From Abyssibacter sp. (GTDB taxonomy: Bacteria > Pseudomonadota > Gammaproteobacteria > Nevskiales > OUC007), in contig JAGLCS010000022.1 in the NCBI GenBank assembly GCA_023146115.1, positions 1 through 39,744 of the forward strand: a stretch of DNA of 39,744 bases. The letters are read 5' to 3'. A program made the translations under genes and the position numbers. The notes under the pieces are model-generated. The model saw nothing but the letters and a program-made list of their open reading frames with translations, was not told where the DNA came from and ran no database searches. Positions within the stretch are counted from its first letter, which is position 1. Each line of letters opens with the position of its first letter. Below, piece by piece: positions 13,442 to 22,513 of the stretch.

Positions 13442-15868
13442 ATGCGTTTGGCGATCTCCGCCCTTCTGGTCTCATTACTGCTGTCTGGTTATGCCCAGGC
13501 GCAAACGCCTGCGTCTGAGGGCAGCTCCGGCGATCCTGTGGTGGCGAAGGATGCCTCGACAGCAGGTACCGACGGATCGGACCCGGCGCAGGACGTACTG
13601 GACCTGGATGATTTCGTCGTTCGGGCCGGCAAACGTGGGCTCGCGATTGAGGAGACTCCCGGCAGCGTCGAGGCGATCTCGGGCGACAAGCTCGAATCGA
13701 TGAAGGCGCAGAAGCTCTCCGACTTTCTGAAGCTTGTGCCAGGGGTGGTCCTGACAGAACGCGGCGCGGATCAGAACATTCCCGTGATTCGTGGCATCTC
13801 TTCGTCCAACTCCGGCACCGGCAACCAGTTCAGTCCGCTGACGGTCGGCATTTATGTCGATGACATGCCGTTCACCGACTTGTACGTCCCGTTTTCCCAG
13901 CCCGACGTGAACCCGTTTGATCTCGAAAGCGTGGAGATCCTGAAGGGGCCTCAAGGCACCCTGTTCGGGTCTGGTGCCCTGTCGGGCGCGATTCGCTACA
14001 TCCTGAAGAAGCCGGCGCCGTATCTGTGGGAGGGCAAGCTCGGCGCGACATTCACGTCCACCGACGAAAGCAACGGGCTTTCACCGGTCTATGCGGGTGC
14101 GCTCAATATTCCCGTGTTCGATGGCGCAGCCCTACGCGTCGTGGGGGTCTCCCGCGAGCACTCGGGGCTTTATGACGACATCGACCGCGAACTGGAAGAC
14201 CAGGACAAGCTGGATCAGACGACGTTTCGCGTGCTGGGGACGTGGCAGGTGGATGATCGCCTGACACTGAACGGTTTCTACTTCACCCAGGACAGCGAGC
14301 AGGGCAACGGCTTCGCGAACAACCCGATGGGCTTCTACCGGGAGTCCTCGGGCACAGGCGTCATCGAGAGCGCATTCTCAGGCACCAACTTTCTGCTCAG
14401 CTACGAGTTCGACAACTTCACCTTCCAGTCGTCGAGCAACTATCAGACCAAGGACGTGTTGCTAAATGCCTTGGGCCCGGTGTCTGTCGGCTCGCAGCAA
14501 ACCGGTGATCCGGACGGGGACGGCGGCTACAACGGCCCAGGCTCGGAGGATGTCGGCATCTACGATGTGTCCTCGGGCTATCTGGAATCCCACACCGAGA
14601 CGATCTTTCAGGAGTTCAGGCTATACACGCCGCCCGGTGGGGAGTGGCTGCCGACGAGCTGGATGAGTCTCAGCTGGATTGCCGGCATCGCCTACCAGAA
14701 CTCCCGACAAAGCTACGAACAGGATTCCGACCTGATCGAGGACATCGTCCCCGTCATCGGGCTGGTCGACCTGCTGCCGATCTTCCCGCTGGACACGCCG
14801 ATTGGCCCGATCAGCGGCAGTCAGGACACCAGTTACCTCTACGCCGAGCTGGACTCCGAAGCCGAGGAAGCATCGATTTATGCGGAAGGCACGGCCAGGC
14901 TGTGGGAGAAGTTTGAACTCACGCTCGGGGCCCGCTTCTACAAGACTGACCTGGAGGCCCAGGGTTTCCTGTCTGGCGTTCAGATCCTGGCGCTGGACGC
15001 CGGCAACACCCGGGCAGAATCCATGGCGGGCGTGCACGAGCAGGGCGTGAATCCGAAGGTGTCGCTGCGCTATCTGTTCAATGATCGCGTTCAGGTCTAC
15101 GCGCTGGCCGCTCGCGGTTTTCAGTTCGGTGGTGTCCAGCTCAACCCGCCGGTGACGGCGCTTGCGCTGGCCGACCCTGCCAGCTTCGATTCATTCAAAT
15201 CCTCGAACTTGTGGAATTACGAAGTCGGGCTTCGCACCGAGTTCTTCGACCGTGCGCTGCGCTTCGACATCACCCTGTTTCACCTGGACTGGGAAGATCT
15301 CCAGATCACCGTCCGCAAGCCGCTGGTGGATGCGCCGCTGTTCGAGAATATCTACGAGGTCGGCTTTATCGAGAATGTCGGCAGTGCCGAGTCACAAGGT
15401 GTCGAGGCGGCGATTTCCGTCCGACCCACCAAGGGACTGACGTTCACCAGCAGCGCCTACTGGGGCGATGCGCGGACGACCGAGGATTTCTCCAGCACGT
15501 CGGGCGATGTGCCGGCGGGGTCGCGCCTGCCGGTTTCGCCGCATTTCCAGATCGCCAACCAGTTGACCTATGTCACGGACGACTGGCGCGGGTGGCAAGC
15601 CGGCTTCGGCATCACCCATGCGCACATTGGCCGTGCGTACAACAACCTGCTCTACACGCGAGAGCAGGGGGGCTACGACACCATCGACCTGAGTTTCAAT
15701 CTGCTTCAGTCGCGCTGGGCTGTCGTGCCGGACCTCACGGTGTCGGTCATCAATGTCACCGACGTGCGAGGGGTTGCCGGGGTTAGCGGCGGCCCCTCCA
15801 GTAGCAACTACGCCTACTACTTCACCCGCCCGCGTAGCGTCGTTATGTCGCTGGGGTTGCAGTTCTAA
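13442..15868 (+). CDS. TonB-dependent outer-membrane receptor
   Basis: An 808-aa outer-membrane transporter. A Sec signal peptide (MRLAISALLVSLLLSGYAQA, cleavage near 20) precedes a low-complexity stretch and a TonB-box-like segment (LDDFVVRAGKR). The plug domain runs to about 180: ETPGSVEAISGDKLE, PVIRGISSSNSGTG, GIYVDDMP, then VEILKGPQGTLFGSGALSGAIRYI. The rest is a 22-strand barrel ending in the aromatic-terminal strand VVMSLGLQF. Receptors of this kind import large or scarce substrates. The order with a serine hydrolase, D-aminoacylase-family protein and dehydrogenase suggests uptake of a D-amino-acid-containing or N-acylated compound, which is inference. The OmpA-family gene follows after four bases, so the two are co-translated. 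Confidence 0.93.
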   Translation: MRLAISALLVSLLLSGYAQAQTPASEGSSGDPVVAKDASTAGTDGSDPAQDVLDLDDFVVRAGKRGLAIEETPGSVEAISGDKLESMKAQKLSDFLKLVPGVVLTERGADQNIPVIRGISSSNSGTGNQFSPLTVGIYVDDMPFTDLYVPFSQPDVNPFDLESVEILKGPQGTLFGSGALSGAIRYILKKPAPYLWEGKLGATFTSTDESNGLSPVYAGALNIPVFDGAALRVVGVSREHSGLYDDIDRELEDQDKLDQTTFRVLGTWQVDDRLTLNGFYFTQDSEQGNGFANNPMGFYRESSGTGVIESAFSGTNFLLSYEFDNFTFQSSSNYQTKDVLLNALGPVSVGSQQTGDPDGDGGYNGPGSEDVGIYDVSSGYLESHTETIFQEFRLYTPPGGEWLPTSWMSLSWIAGIAYQNSRQSYEQDSDLIEDIVPVIGLVDLLPIFPLDTPIGPISGSQDTSYLYAELDSEAEEASIYAEGTARLWEKFELTLGARFYKTDLEAQGFLSGVQILALDAGNTRAESMAGVHEQGVNPKVSLRYLFNDRVQVYALAARGFQFGGVQLNPPVTALALADPASFDSFKSSNLWNYEVGLRTEFFDRALRFDITLFHLDWEDLQITVRKPLVDAPLFENIYEVGFIENVGSAESQGVEAAISVRPTKGLTFTSSAYWGDARTTEDFSSTSGDVPAGSRLPVSPHFQIANQLTYVTDDWRGWQAGFGITHAHIGRAYNNLLYTREQGGYDTIDLSFNLLQSRWAVVPDLTVSVINVTDVRGVAGVSGGPSSSNYAYYFTRPRSVVMSLGLQF

Positions 15869-15872
15869 GCCT

Positions 15873-17012
15873 ATGAAAACAATGCTCTTGACCCTGTCGG
15901 GCCTGTTGGTGTCCACACTGGCCTGGGGCGAGGAACCCATCCCCCGCAAGGACGCGTTACGCAATGGCTTCTACGTCGCCCCCTTGTACAGCCAGACATT
16001 CGTGGACGAGGAGCGGGGGACGGCCGACGGCACCGGCTACGCGCTGGCGCTGGGTTATCGCGGCAGCTTCGCGGGCGTGGAACTCATCGGTGCCGACACC
16101 TCAATGGACAATCCGGACGGTGGCGCAACGGAGCTGACCAGTCTCGGGCTCAACCTGCTGGTGGCGCCGCTGGTGCATGTCGCCGTCCTGAGAGATCTCA
16201 ACCTGATGCTGGGTTTTGCGGTCAACGATCGGCAGAACCATCCGGGTTTTACCGAAGACGACGAGACCTACTTCATCGACGCGGGTCTGGCCTATACGCC
16301 GGCGATTGCCCTGTTCGGGATCGACGTGGCGTTACGCGCCGAATACCTCTACCGACGAGACACCCAGCAGCCGGTTTTCCCCGAGGATGCTCCCCGTTCG
16401 TTCACGGAGACCGTCGCTCGAATCGGCCTGCAGATTCCCTTGAGCAAGCAGCCTGACCCACCGACGGCATTACAGCCGGTCGACGTGGCCGTGGTCTCGC
16501 TGGACGACGACGGCGACGGCGTGTTCGATGCATCTGACGAGTGTCCCGGAACCGCGCCGAACCAGCTCGTAGATGCCGCTGGCTGCGTACCGGAACCTCC
16601 TCCCGCGCCACCACCAACACCGCCATGCGAGACCAGTGCCGATCGCCTTCAGCTTCAGGGTTGCGAGGTCGGGCATCGTTTCGTGCTGGACGGCCTGAGC
16701 TTTGCAAGCGACAGCGCGGAGCTCGATGGCGAGGCCATTGCGGCTTTGCAGCGCGTGTTGAACGTGCTGCGTGACGCCCCGGATATCAACATGATGATCA
16801 CCGGCTACACCGATGATCGCGGCGCGGATGGCTACAACCAGGAGCTGTCTGAACGCCGGGCCGAGGCGGTTCGCGAGTATCTGATGACCGAGGGGATCGC
16901 GAGCGATCGACTGCGTGCGGCCGGCGCCGGTGAAGCCGACCCCGTCACATCCAACAACACCGAGGCGGGCCGGGCGAAGAATCGCCGAATCGAGTTCCGC
17001 TTGATGGCCTAG
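15873..17012 (+). CDS. OmpA-family outer-membrane protein with peptidoglycan-binding domain
   Basis: A 379-aa envelope protein. ATG 15873 is chosen because it opens a signal peptide (MKTMLLTLSGLLVSTLAWG, cleavage near 19-20). Residues 30-205 form a beta-barrel-like region (FYVAPLYSQTFV, GYALALGYRGSFAGVELIG). Then comes one thrombospondin type-3-like calcium loop (DDDGDGVFDASDECPGT, about 213-229) and a Pro-rich hinge (PEPPPAPPPTPP). The C-terminal 110 residues are a canonical OmpA/Pal domain (FASDSAELDGEAI, GYTDDRGADGYNQELSERRAEAV, AGAGEADP, NRRIEFRL) carrying the diaminopimelate-binding Asp and Arg. It tethers the outer membrane to peptidoglycan. Position directly after the TonB receptor suggests a structural partner for that transporter. 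Confidence 0.9.
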   Translation: MKTMLLTLSGLLVSTLAWGEEPIPRKDALRNGFYVAPLYSQTFVDEERGTADGTGYALALGYRGSFAGVELIGADTSMDNPDGGATELTSLGLNLLVAPLVHVAVLRDLNLMLGFAVNDRQNHPGFTEDDETYFIDAGLAYTPAIALFGIDVALRAEYLYRRDTQQPVFPEDAPRSFTETVARIGLQIPLSKQPDPPTALQPVDVAVVSLDDDGDGVFDASDECPGTAPNQLVDAAGCVPEPPPAPPPTPPCETSADRLQLQGCEVGHRFVLDGLSFASDSAELDGEAIAALQRVLNVLRDAPDINMMITGYTDDRGADGYNQELSERRAEAVREYLMTEGIASDRLRAAGAGEADPVTSNNTEAGRAKNRRIEFRLMA

Positions 17013-17025
17013 GGGCTAGAAACCG

Positions 17026-19008
17026 ATGAGATTGACCAGCCATGTCGCACGATTCCTCGCGGGCTGCCTGGGGCTGGCGTTTGCCTTGAGCAGCCTCGCC
17101 GGCACCGACGCGTACCAGACCATTCCGGGCGTGTCTCCACAGCCCGAACAAACGAGCGTCGGGCCGCAGGACCCCGCAGAACTGGAGGCCTTCATCGACG
17201 GCGTGATGACGGCGCAAATGCGCGCGCAACAGGCGGTTGGCGGCATGGTCGTGATCGTCAAGGATGGCGCGATTCTGCTGGCGAAGGGTTACGGCGACGC
17301 CGACCGCGAAAACGGGCGCGCGGTGGACCCGTACACCACGCTGTTCCGCCCAGGATCCGTCGGCAAGCTGTTCACCTGGACGGCGCTGATGCAGCTGGTG
17401 GAACAGGGCAAGGTTTCCCTGGACGCCGACGTCAACACCTACCTCACCCAGTTCTCGGTGCCGGACACCTACCCCGGTCAGCCGGTCACGGTTCGCAACC
17501 TGATGACCCACAGCGCCGGTTTCGAGGACGGTTCCGTCGGGTATCTGATTCTCGACAGCGACGCGCGATTGCTCGACCCGGTGGAGGCGTTGATCCGATA
17601 CATGCCGCAGCGCGTTCGTGCGCCCGCCGGCGGGGACTTCAACAACGGCGACATGGCCTCGTACTCGAACTGGGGCACGGAGCTGGCCGGATTGATCATC
17701 GCCAATGTCTCGGGGCTGAGCTACAACGACTACATTGAGCAGAACATCTTCCAGCCGCTCGGCATGGCCAGCAGTACGTTCCGTCAGCCGGTCCCGGACC
17801 GCCTCAAGGAGCACTTGGCCTCCGGCTACAACAACAAGGGCGGGCGCCTCAAACCGCAACCCTACGAGTTCGTGATGTTCCCCGCTGCCGGCAGCCTGAG
17901 CGCAACGGGCGAGGACATCGCCAAGTTCATGATTGCTCACGCACAGAACGGCGCATATCAGGGGAACCGGATTCTCAGCGACGCCGGCGCGCGTCTCATG
18001 CACGGGCGGGCGCTCAGTCCGAACCCGCACCTCAACGGCGCCGCACTGGGGTTTTACGAGAATCACGTGAATGGCCGCCGCCTGCTGGTCCATGCCGGCA
18101 ACACCACGCAGTTCCAGACCGAGTTCAACCTGCTGATCGACGAAGGTGTCGGTCTGTTTTTTTCGGTGAACTCGGAGTCCATCTTTTCGTTCTCGGCACG
18201 CAAGGAGCTGCTGAATGCGTTCATGGACCGCTACTACCCGGCGACGCTCCCGGCCGTGCAACCACCGGACGATTTCGCCGAACGCGCGGCCGACTATGCG
18301 GGCAGCTATCGGTTTAACCGCCACTCGTACAGCACGATCGAAAAGGCATTCTCGATGCTGTCGTCCGGTATCAGCGTGACACCAACGCCGCACAACACCC
18401 TGCGGATCAGCGGTGTAGGCGGCCCGCTGGCCAAGGAATGGGTGGAGGTCGCGCCGGACACGTTCCGCCGGGTTGACGACGATCCCATGATCGCCTTCAG
18501 CCGGGACGAGCAGGGCCAGGTGGCCTATCTGCTGAATATCGGCAGCCTGCCATCCATGCAGGCCTACCGGATTCCGAGTGCGGAGAACCCCCAGCTGCAC
18601 TGGCTCTTGTGGGCCGCCGCGTCGCTCGGTTTTGTCGTCGCAGTGATCAGCCTGTTGCGTAACTGGGGCCGGGACAAACGACAGGGCGGGCTTGCGCGGC
18701 TTGCGCGAATCTCCGCCGGGTTGATGGGCGTGCTCCAGCTTTCGTTTCTGGTGCTGTTCGGGCTGAGCATTGTCGCGCTCACCAACCAGCCACTCGGCCC
18801 CTATCCCGAACTCCTGACATGGGGGCTGACACTTTCGCTGATCGCCATCGGGTTCACGGTGCTGTCGGCCGGGTTCGTGCCGGTGGCGTGGTATCAACGC
18901 TGGTGGAGCGGTTATGAGCGTTGCCAGTACAGCCTGATTGTCGTGCTGGCTGTCGCGTTCCTGTGGTCGCTGCACACCTGGAATCTGATGGGCTACAAGC
19001 TGCCGTGA
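17026..19008 (+). CDS. Beta-lactamase-family serine hydrolase with C-terminal membrane helices
   Basis: A 660-aa exported enzyme. A signal peptide (residues 1-26) leads into a class C beta-lactamase/DD-peptidase (S12) domain with the SxxK motif S111-V-G-K114, the YSN motif Y213-S-N215 and an HAG triad at 356-358 in place of KTG. A beta-barrel-like extension follows to about 525. Four C-terminal transmembrane helices (about 528-550, 570-592, 597-622 and 634-655) anchor it. The family includes D-aminopeptidases, DD-carboxypeptidases and esterases, so it may hydrolyse a D-amino-acid amide or peptide. HAG instead of KTG favours peptidase/esterase over true beta-lactamase. It sits 13 bases after the OmpA gene with AGGGG upstream of ATG 17026. 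Confidence 0.9.
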   Translation: MRLTSHVARFLAGCLGLAFALSSLAGTDAYQTIPGVSPQPEQTSVGPQDPAELEAFIDGVMTAQMRAQQAVGGMVVIVKDGAILLAKGYGDADRENGRAVDPYTTLFRPGSVGKLFTWTALMQLVEQGKVSLDADVNTYLTQFSVPDTYPGQPVTVRNLMTHSAGFEDGSVGYLILDSDARLLDPVEALIRYMPQRVRAPAGGDFNNGDMASYSNWGTELAGLIIANVSGLSYNDYIEQNIFQPLGMASSTFRQPVPDRLKEHLASGYNNKGGRLKPQPYEFVMFPAAGSLSATGEDIAKFMIAHAQNGAYQGNRILSDAGARLMHGRALSPNPHLNGAALGFYENHVNGRRLLVHAGNTTQFQTEFNLLIDEGVGLFFSVNSESIFSFSARKELLNAFMDRYYPATLPAVQPPDDFAERAADYAGSYRFNRHSYSTIEKAFSMLSSGISVTPTPHNTLRISGVGGPLAKEWVEVAPDTFRRVDDDPMIAFSRDEQGQVAYLLNIGSLPSMQAYRIPSAENPQLHWLLWAAASLGFVVAVISLLRNWGRDKRQGGLARLARISAGLMGVLQLSFLVLFGLSIVALTNQPLGPYPELLTWGLTLSLIAIGFTVLSAGFVPVAWYQRWWSGYERCQYSLIVVLAVAFLWSLHTWNLMGYKLP

Positions 19009-19034
19009 GTAGCTCGGTCTAGGAATTTCGCGTT

Positions 19035-20735
19035 ATGAACATCGCCGCTCGCGTTCCCGCGCTGTCGCTACTCCTGCTCTTTGGCCTGCTCATGAGTTGC
19101 CGCTTCGAACGCGACGCGAACGTCGCCGACACGATCATCCGCAATGGCGTGATCTACGACGGCAGCGGCGCGGCGCCCACCCGGGGAGATCTGGCGATCG
19201 TCGGTGATCGCATCGTCGCGGTCGGTGAGCTGAAAGCCTGGCGATCAGAACAGGACGTTGACGCCGACGGGCTGGCAGTCGCCCCTGGCTTTATCAATAT
19301 TCTGAGTTGGGCGAATGACTCCCTGCTGGTTGATGGTCGCGGTCTCAGCGATCTGATGCAGGGCGTCACGCTGGAAGTGTTTGGCGAAGGTTGGTCGATG
19401 GGGCCGCTGAATCCGGCGATGAAGCAGGAGATGGAAGCGCAGGGATTCGCCAACGGCACCAAGATCAGCTGGACCCGACTGGACGAATACCTGGAAGGGC
19501 TGGTGCAACGCGGTGTCAGCGTGAACGTCGCGTCGTTCGTCGGTGCCGCGACGGTGCGCATCCATGAACTGGGGTACGAAGATCGTCCTCCGACCGAAGA
19601 GGAATTGCATCGCATGCGGAGTCTGGTCGCCCAGGCGATGCAGGACGGTGCGCTCGGCGTGGGCAGTTCGCTGATCTACGCGCCCGGCGCCTATGCGGAC
19701 ACCGATGAGATCAAGGCACTGGTCGAGGAGGCCGCGCGCTACGGCGGGGGCTACATCTCGCATCTCAGAAGCGAAGCCGACAATTTTCTGCAAGCGCTGG
19801 ATGAGCTGATCGATATCGGCGAAGACACCGGCGCCAGGGTCGAGGCCTACCACCTCAAGGCGGCAGGCAGCCCCAACTGGTCAAAGATGCGCCAGGCAAT
19901 CGAGCGCATTCAGCAGGCCCGGGATGCCGGCCTGAAGGTCGGGGCGAACATGTATCCCTATACGGCCGGCGCGACCGGATTGACCGCCGCCATGCCGCCC
20001 TGGGTGCAGGAGGGTGGGCTGGATGCCTGGGTTACCCGCCTGAAAGATCCGGCGATCAGGACGCGGGTTGCCGCAGAGATGCGTGCCCCGGGCGAGGATT
20101 GGGAGAATCTGCTGCTCGGCGCCTCCGCAGACGGGTTGCTGCTGCTGGGCTTCAGAAATGAGGCACTGAAACCCCTGATCGGCAAGACCCTGGCGGACGT
20201 CGCCACCCTGCGCGGCACGACGCCGGAAGAAACCGCGATGGACCTGGTGATCGAGGATCACAGCCGGGTGCTGACCGCGTACTTCCTGATGTCGGAAGAC
20301 AACGTGCAGCTGGGGCTGTCCCAACCCTGGGTTGGCATTGGGTCGGACGGTGGGGCCATGGCGCCAGAGGGCGAGGTGCTGGAATCGCTGACCCACCCAC
20401 GTGCCTACGGCAGCTTCGCCCGGTTTCTCGGCAAGTACGTGCGCGATGAAGGCGTGGCGCCGCTGGCAGACGCCATTCACCGCATCACCGGTTTGCAGGC
20501 CGACAACTGGGGGTTGCGAGACCGAGGCTGTCTGAAGAACGGCTGCTTTGCGGATGTCGTGGTCTTCGATCCCGAGACCATTACGGACCATGCGACCTTC
20601 GCCAACCCCCATCAGTTGGCGACAGGCGTGCGTGATGTGTTCGTGAACGGGGAGTGGGCGTTGAAACGCGGCGAGGTCACCGCGGCGCGTGCCGGGCAGG
20701 TGGTGCGTGGTCCAGGGTGGATTGGCGAGCAGTAG
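19035..20735 (+). CDS. D-aminoacylase-family amidohydrolase (lipoprotein-like signal)
   Basis: A 566-aa amidohydrolase of the N-acyl-D-amino-acid deacylase group. The N-terminus is a signal with a lipobox-like LLMSC (Cys near residue 22). Family marks are IIRNGVIYDGSG, GDLAIVGDRIVAVG, LAVAPGFIN, SHLRSE, AYHLKAAG, GIGSDGGAMAP and the C-terminal KNGCFADVVVFDPETI with FVNGEWALKRG. Such enzymes release D-amino acids from N-acyl derivatives. Unusually, the beta-1 metal motif HxH after PGFI is replaced by LSW (PGFINILSWAND), and the Cys in GNCG is replaced by Glu (FGEGWS), while the later His and Asp ligands are kept. It therefore belongs to a variant subgroup and may use one metal or act differently. 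It lies in the same run as the serine hydrolase, 26 bases downstream. Confidence 0.85.
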   Translation: MNIAARVPALSLLLLFGLLMSCRFERDANVADTIIRNGVIYDGSGAAPTRGDLAIVGDRIVAVGELKAWRSEQDVDADGLAVAPGFINILSWANDSLLVDGRGLSDLMQGVTLEVFGEGWSMGPLNPAMKQEMEAQGFANGTKISWTRLDEYLEGLVQRGVSVNVASFVGAATVRIHELGYEDRPPTEEELHRMRSLVAQAMQDGALGVGSSLIYAPGAYADTDEIKALVEEAARYGGGYISHLRSEADNFLQALDELIDIGEDTGARVEAYHLKAAGSPNWSKMRQAIERIQQARDAGLKVGANMYPYTAGATGLTAAMPPWVQEGGLDAWVTRLKDPAIRTRVAAEMRAPGEDWENLLLGASADGLLLLGFRNEALKPLIGKTLADVATLRGTTPEETAMDLVIEDHSRVLTAYFLMSEDNVQLGLSQPWVGIGSDGGAMAPEGEVLESLTHPRAYGSFARFLGKYVRDEGVAPLADAIHRITGLQADNWGLRDRGCLKNGCFADVVVFDPETITDHATFANPHQLATGVRDVFVNGEWALKRGEVTAARAGQVVRGPGWIGEQ

Positions 20736-20849
20736 GCGAGCAATCGTCCGCGCGGCCACACCATCTGATGAGTGGTCTGTGCCGATGGTTTGCCCACGAA
20801 TCCGCCATGCGCGATGCTCGTGATCAAAATCAAATAACTGGACCAGCTC

Positions 20850-22502
20850 ATGGCAGCAGGCCAAGTGCGCTCGGCGGAAGGAGACTACGACTACATCATC
20901 GTCGGCGCTGGCACGGCGGGGTGCATCGTCGCGAACCGGCTGTCGGCCGACCCGGACAAGCGCGTGCTGTTGCTGGAGGGTGGTGGCCGCGACAACTGGA
21001 TCTGGTTTCACGTACCGGTCGGCTATCTCTTCGCGATCGGTAATCCGCGCTCGGACTGGATGTTCCAAACCGAAGCGGAGGCCGGGCTCAACGGGCGATC
21101 GCTGGGATACCCGCGGGGCAAGGTGCTGGGCGGCTCGTCGGCGATCAACGCGATGATTTCGATGCGTGGGCAGGCCGAGGACTACCGGCAGTGGCGCCGC
21201 ATGGGACTGGAGGGCTGGGACTGGGACGATGTCCTGCCGGTGTTTCGCAACTTCGAGGACCATTTTCTTGGCGCCTGCGAACATCACGGCGCCGGCGGCG
21301 AGTGGCGGATCGAAGCGCCGCGGATTCAGTGGGAGATTCTCGATGCGGTCGGCGAGGCCGCCGAGCAGATGGGCGTGCCGCGGATTCCCGACTTCAACAC
21401 CGGCGAGAACGAAGGCTGCAGCTATTTTCACGTGAATCAACGCAAGGGCTGGCGGTGGTCGGCCGCGCGGGGTTTCCTGAAGCCGGCGATGCGTCGGCCC
21501 AACCTCCGGGTCGAGACCGACGTGCTGGTGGAGCGGGTGCTATTCGATGGCCGTCGAGCCAGCGGCGTACGCTTCTCGCGGGCGGGTGAAACCTTTGACG
21601 TGCAGACGCGCGGTGAGGTGATACTCAGCGCCGGCTCGGTCGGATCGGCGCAACTGCTGCAACTGTCCGGCATCGGGCCGCGGGAGTGGCTGGACGAGCT
21701 GAACATCCCGGTCGTCGCCGACCGTGCCGGCGTCGGGCGCAACCTGCAGGATCATCTGCAGCAACGAGCGATTTACAAGGTCCACAACGTCAAGACACTC
21801 AACACGATCTACCATTCGCTGCTGGGCCGCGCGGGGATGGGGCTGGAATACCTGTTGTTCCGCCGTGGGCCGTTGACCATGGCGCCGTCGCAGCTGGGAT
21901 TGTTCACCCGCTCCGATCCGTCGCAACCGCGCGCCAATATCCAGTTTCATGTGCAGCCACTGTCCCTGGACAAGTTTGGCGATCCGTTGCATCGCTTCCC
22001 GGCGATTACCGTGGCGCCCTGCAATCTCAGTCCGACGTCTCGCGGCACGATTCGTCTACGCTCCATCGACCCGCGTGATGCGCCGCGGATCGCACCGAAC
22101 TACCTGGCCACCGAAGCCGATCGGCAGGTTGCCGCCGATGCGATCCGCGTCACCAGGCGGCTCATGGCGCAGCCGGCCCTGGCGAAGTACCAGCCGGAGG
22201 AATATCTGCCGGGACCGGCCGTCGGCAACGATCCGGCCGCGTTGGCACGAGCCGCGGGTGACATCGGCACCACCATCTTCCATCCGGTCGGAACAGCCCG
22301 GATGGGGCAGCAGGATGATCCACGGGCCGTGGTCGACAGTCGGCTGCGCGTGATCGGCATCGACAACCTGCGGGTCATCGATGCCTCGGTGATGCCGACC
22401 ATCACCTCTGGCAACACCAACACGCCAACCGCGATGATCGCGGAGAAAGCGGCGGCCTACGTCCGTGAGGATGCCCGTCGCGAACGCGCAGCCTGCGCAT
22501 AG
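20850..22502 (+). CDS. GMC-family FAD oxidoreductase (choline dehydrogenase-like)
   Basis: A 550-aa GMC oxidoreductase. The FAD-binding start DYIIVGAGTAGCIVANRLS is followed by LLLEGG, the GMC signature GKVLGGSSAINAMI, the second signature GSVGSAQLLQLSGIGP, and the C-terminal catalytic region FHPVGTARMGQ and TSGNTNTPTAMIAEKAA with the expected His and Asn. Length is typical of BetA/AlkJ-type alcohol dehydrogenases (about 530-560 aa). Substrates are primary alcohols or polyols; specificity is not readable here. There is no signal peptide, so it is cytoplasmic or membrane-peripheral. It is separated from the amidohydrolase by 114 bases and could have its own promoter, but the orientation fits the same operon. 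It converges with the signalling genes, with only 11 bases between the stops. Confidence 0.92.
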   Translation: MAAGQVRSAEGDYDYIIVGAGTAGCIVANRLSADPDKRVLLLEGGGRDNWIWFHVPVGYLFAIGNPRSDWMFQTEAEAGLNGRSLGYPRGKVLGGSSAINAMISMRGQAEDYRQWRRMGLEGWDWDDVLPVFRNFEDHFLGACEHHGAGGEWRIEAPRIQWEILDAVGEAAEQMGVPRIPDFNTGENEGCSYFHVNQRKGWRWSAARGFLKPAMRRPNLRVETDVLVERVLFDGRRASGVRFSRAGETFDVQTRGEVILSAGSVGSAQLLQLSGIGPREWLDELNIPVVADRAGVGRNLQDHLQQRAIYKVHNVKTLNTIYHSLLGRAGMGLEYLLFRRGPLTMAPSQLGLFTRSDPSQPRANIQFHVQPLSLDKFGDPLHRFPAITVAPCNLSPTSRGTIRLRSIDPRDAPRIAPNYLATEADRQVAADAIRVTRRLMAQPALAKYQPEEYLPGPAVGNDPAALARAAGDIGTTIFHPVGTARMGQQDDPRAVVDSRLRVIGIDNLRVIDASVMPTITSGNTNTPTAMIAEKAAAYVREDARRERAACA

Positions 22503-22513
22503 CGTGCCAGCGA

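Noticed and set aside
16945-18975. Long open frame of 676 codons on the minus strand antisense to the OmpA end and the serine hydrolase
   Set aside because: Biased composition (His/Arg/Gln-rich, no domain) in a GC-rich third-position shadow; the plus-strand genes there have clear motifs.
19881-21440. 519-codon minus-strand open frame across the amidohydrolase/GMC junction
   Set aside because: Runs across two well-supported plus-strand genes, no motif, low-complexity composition.
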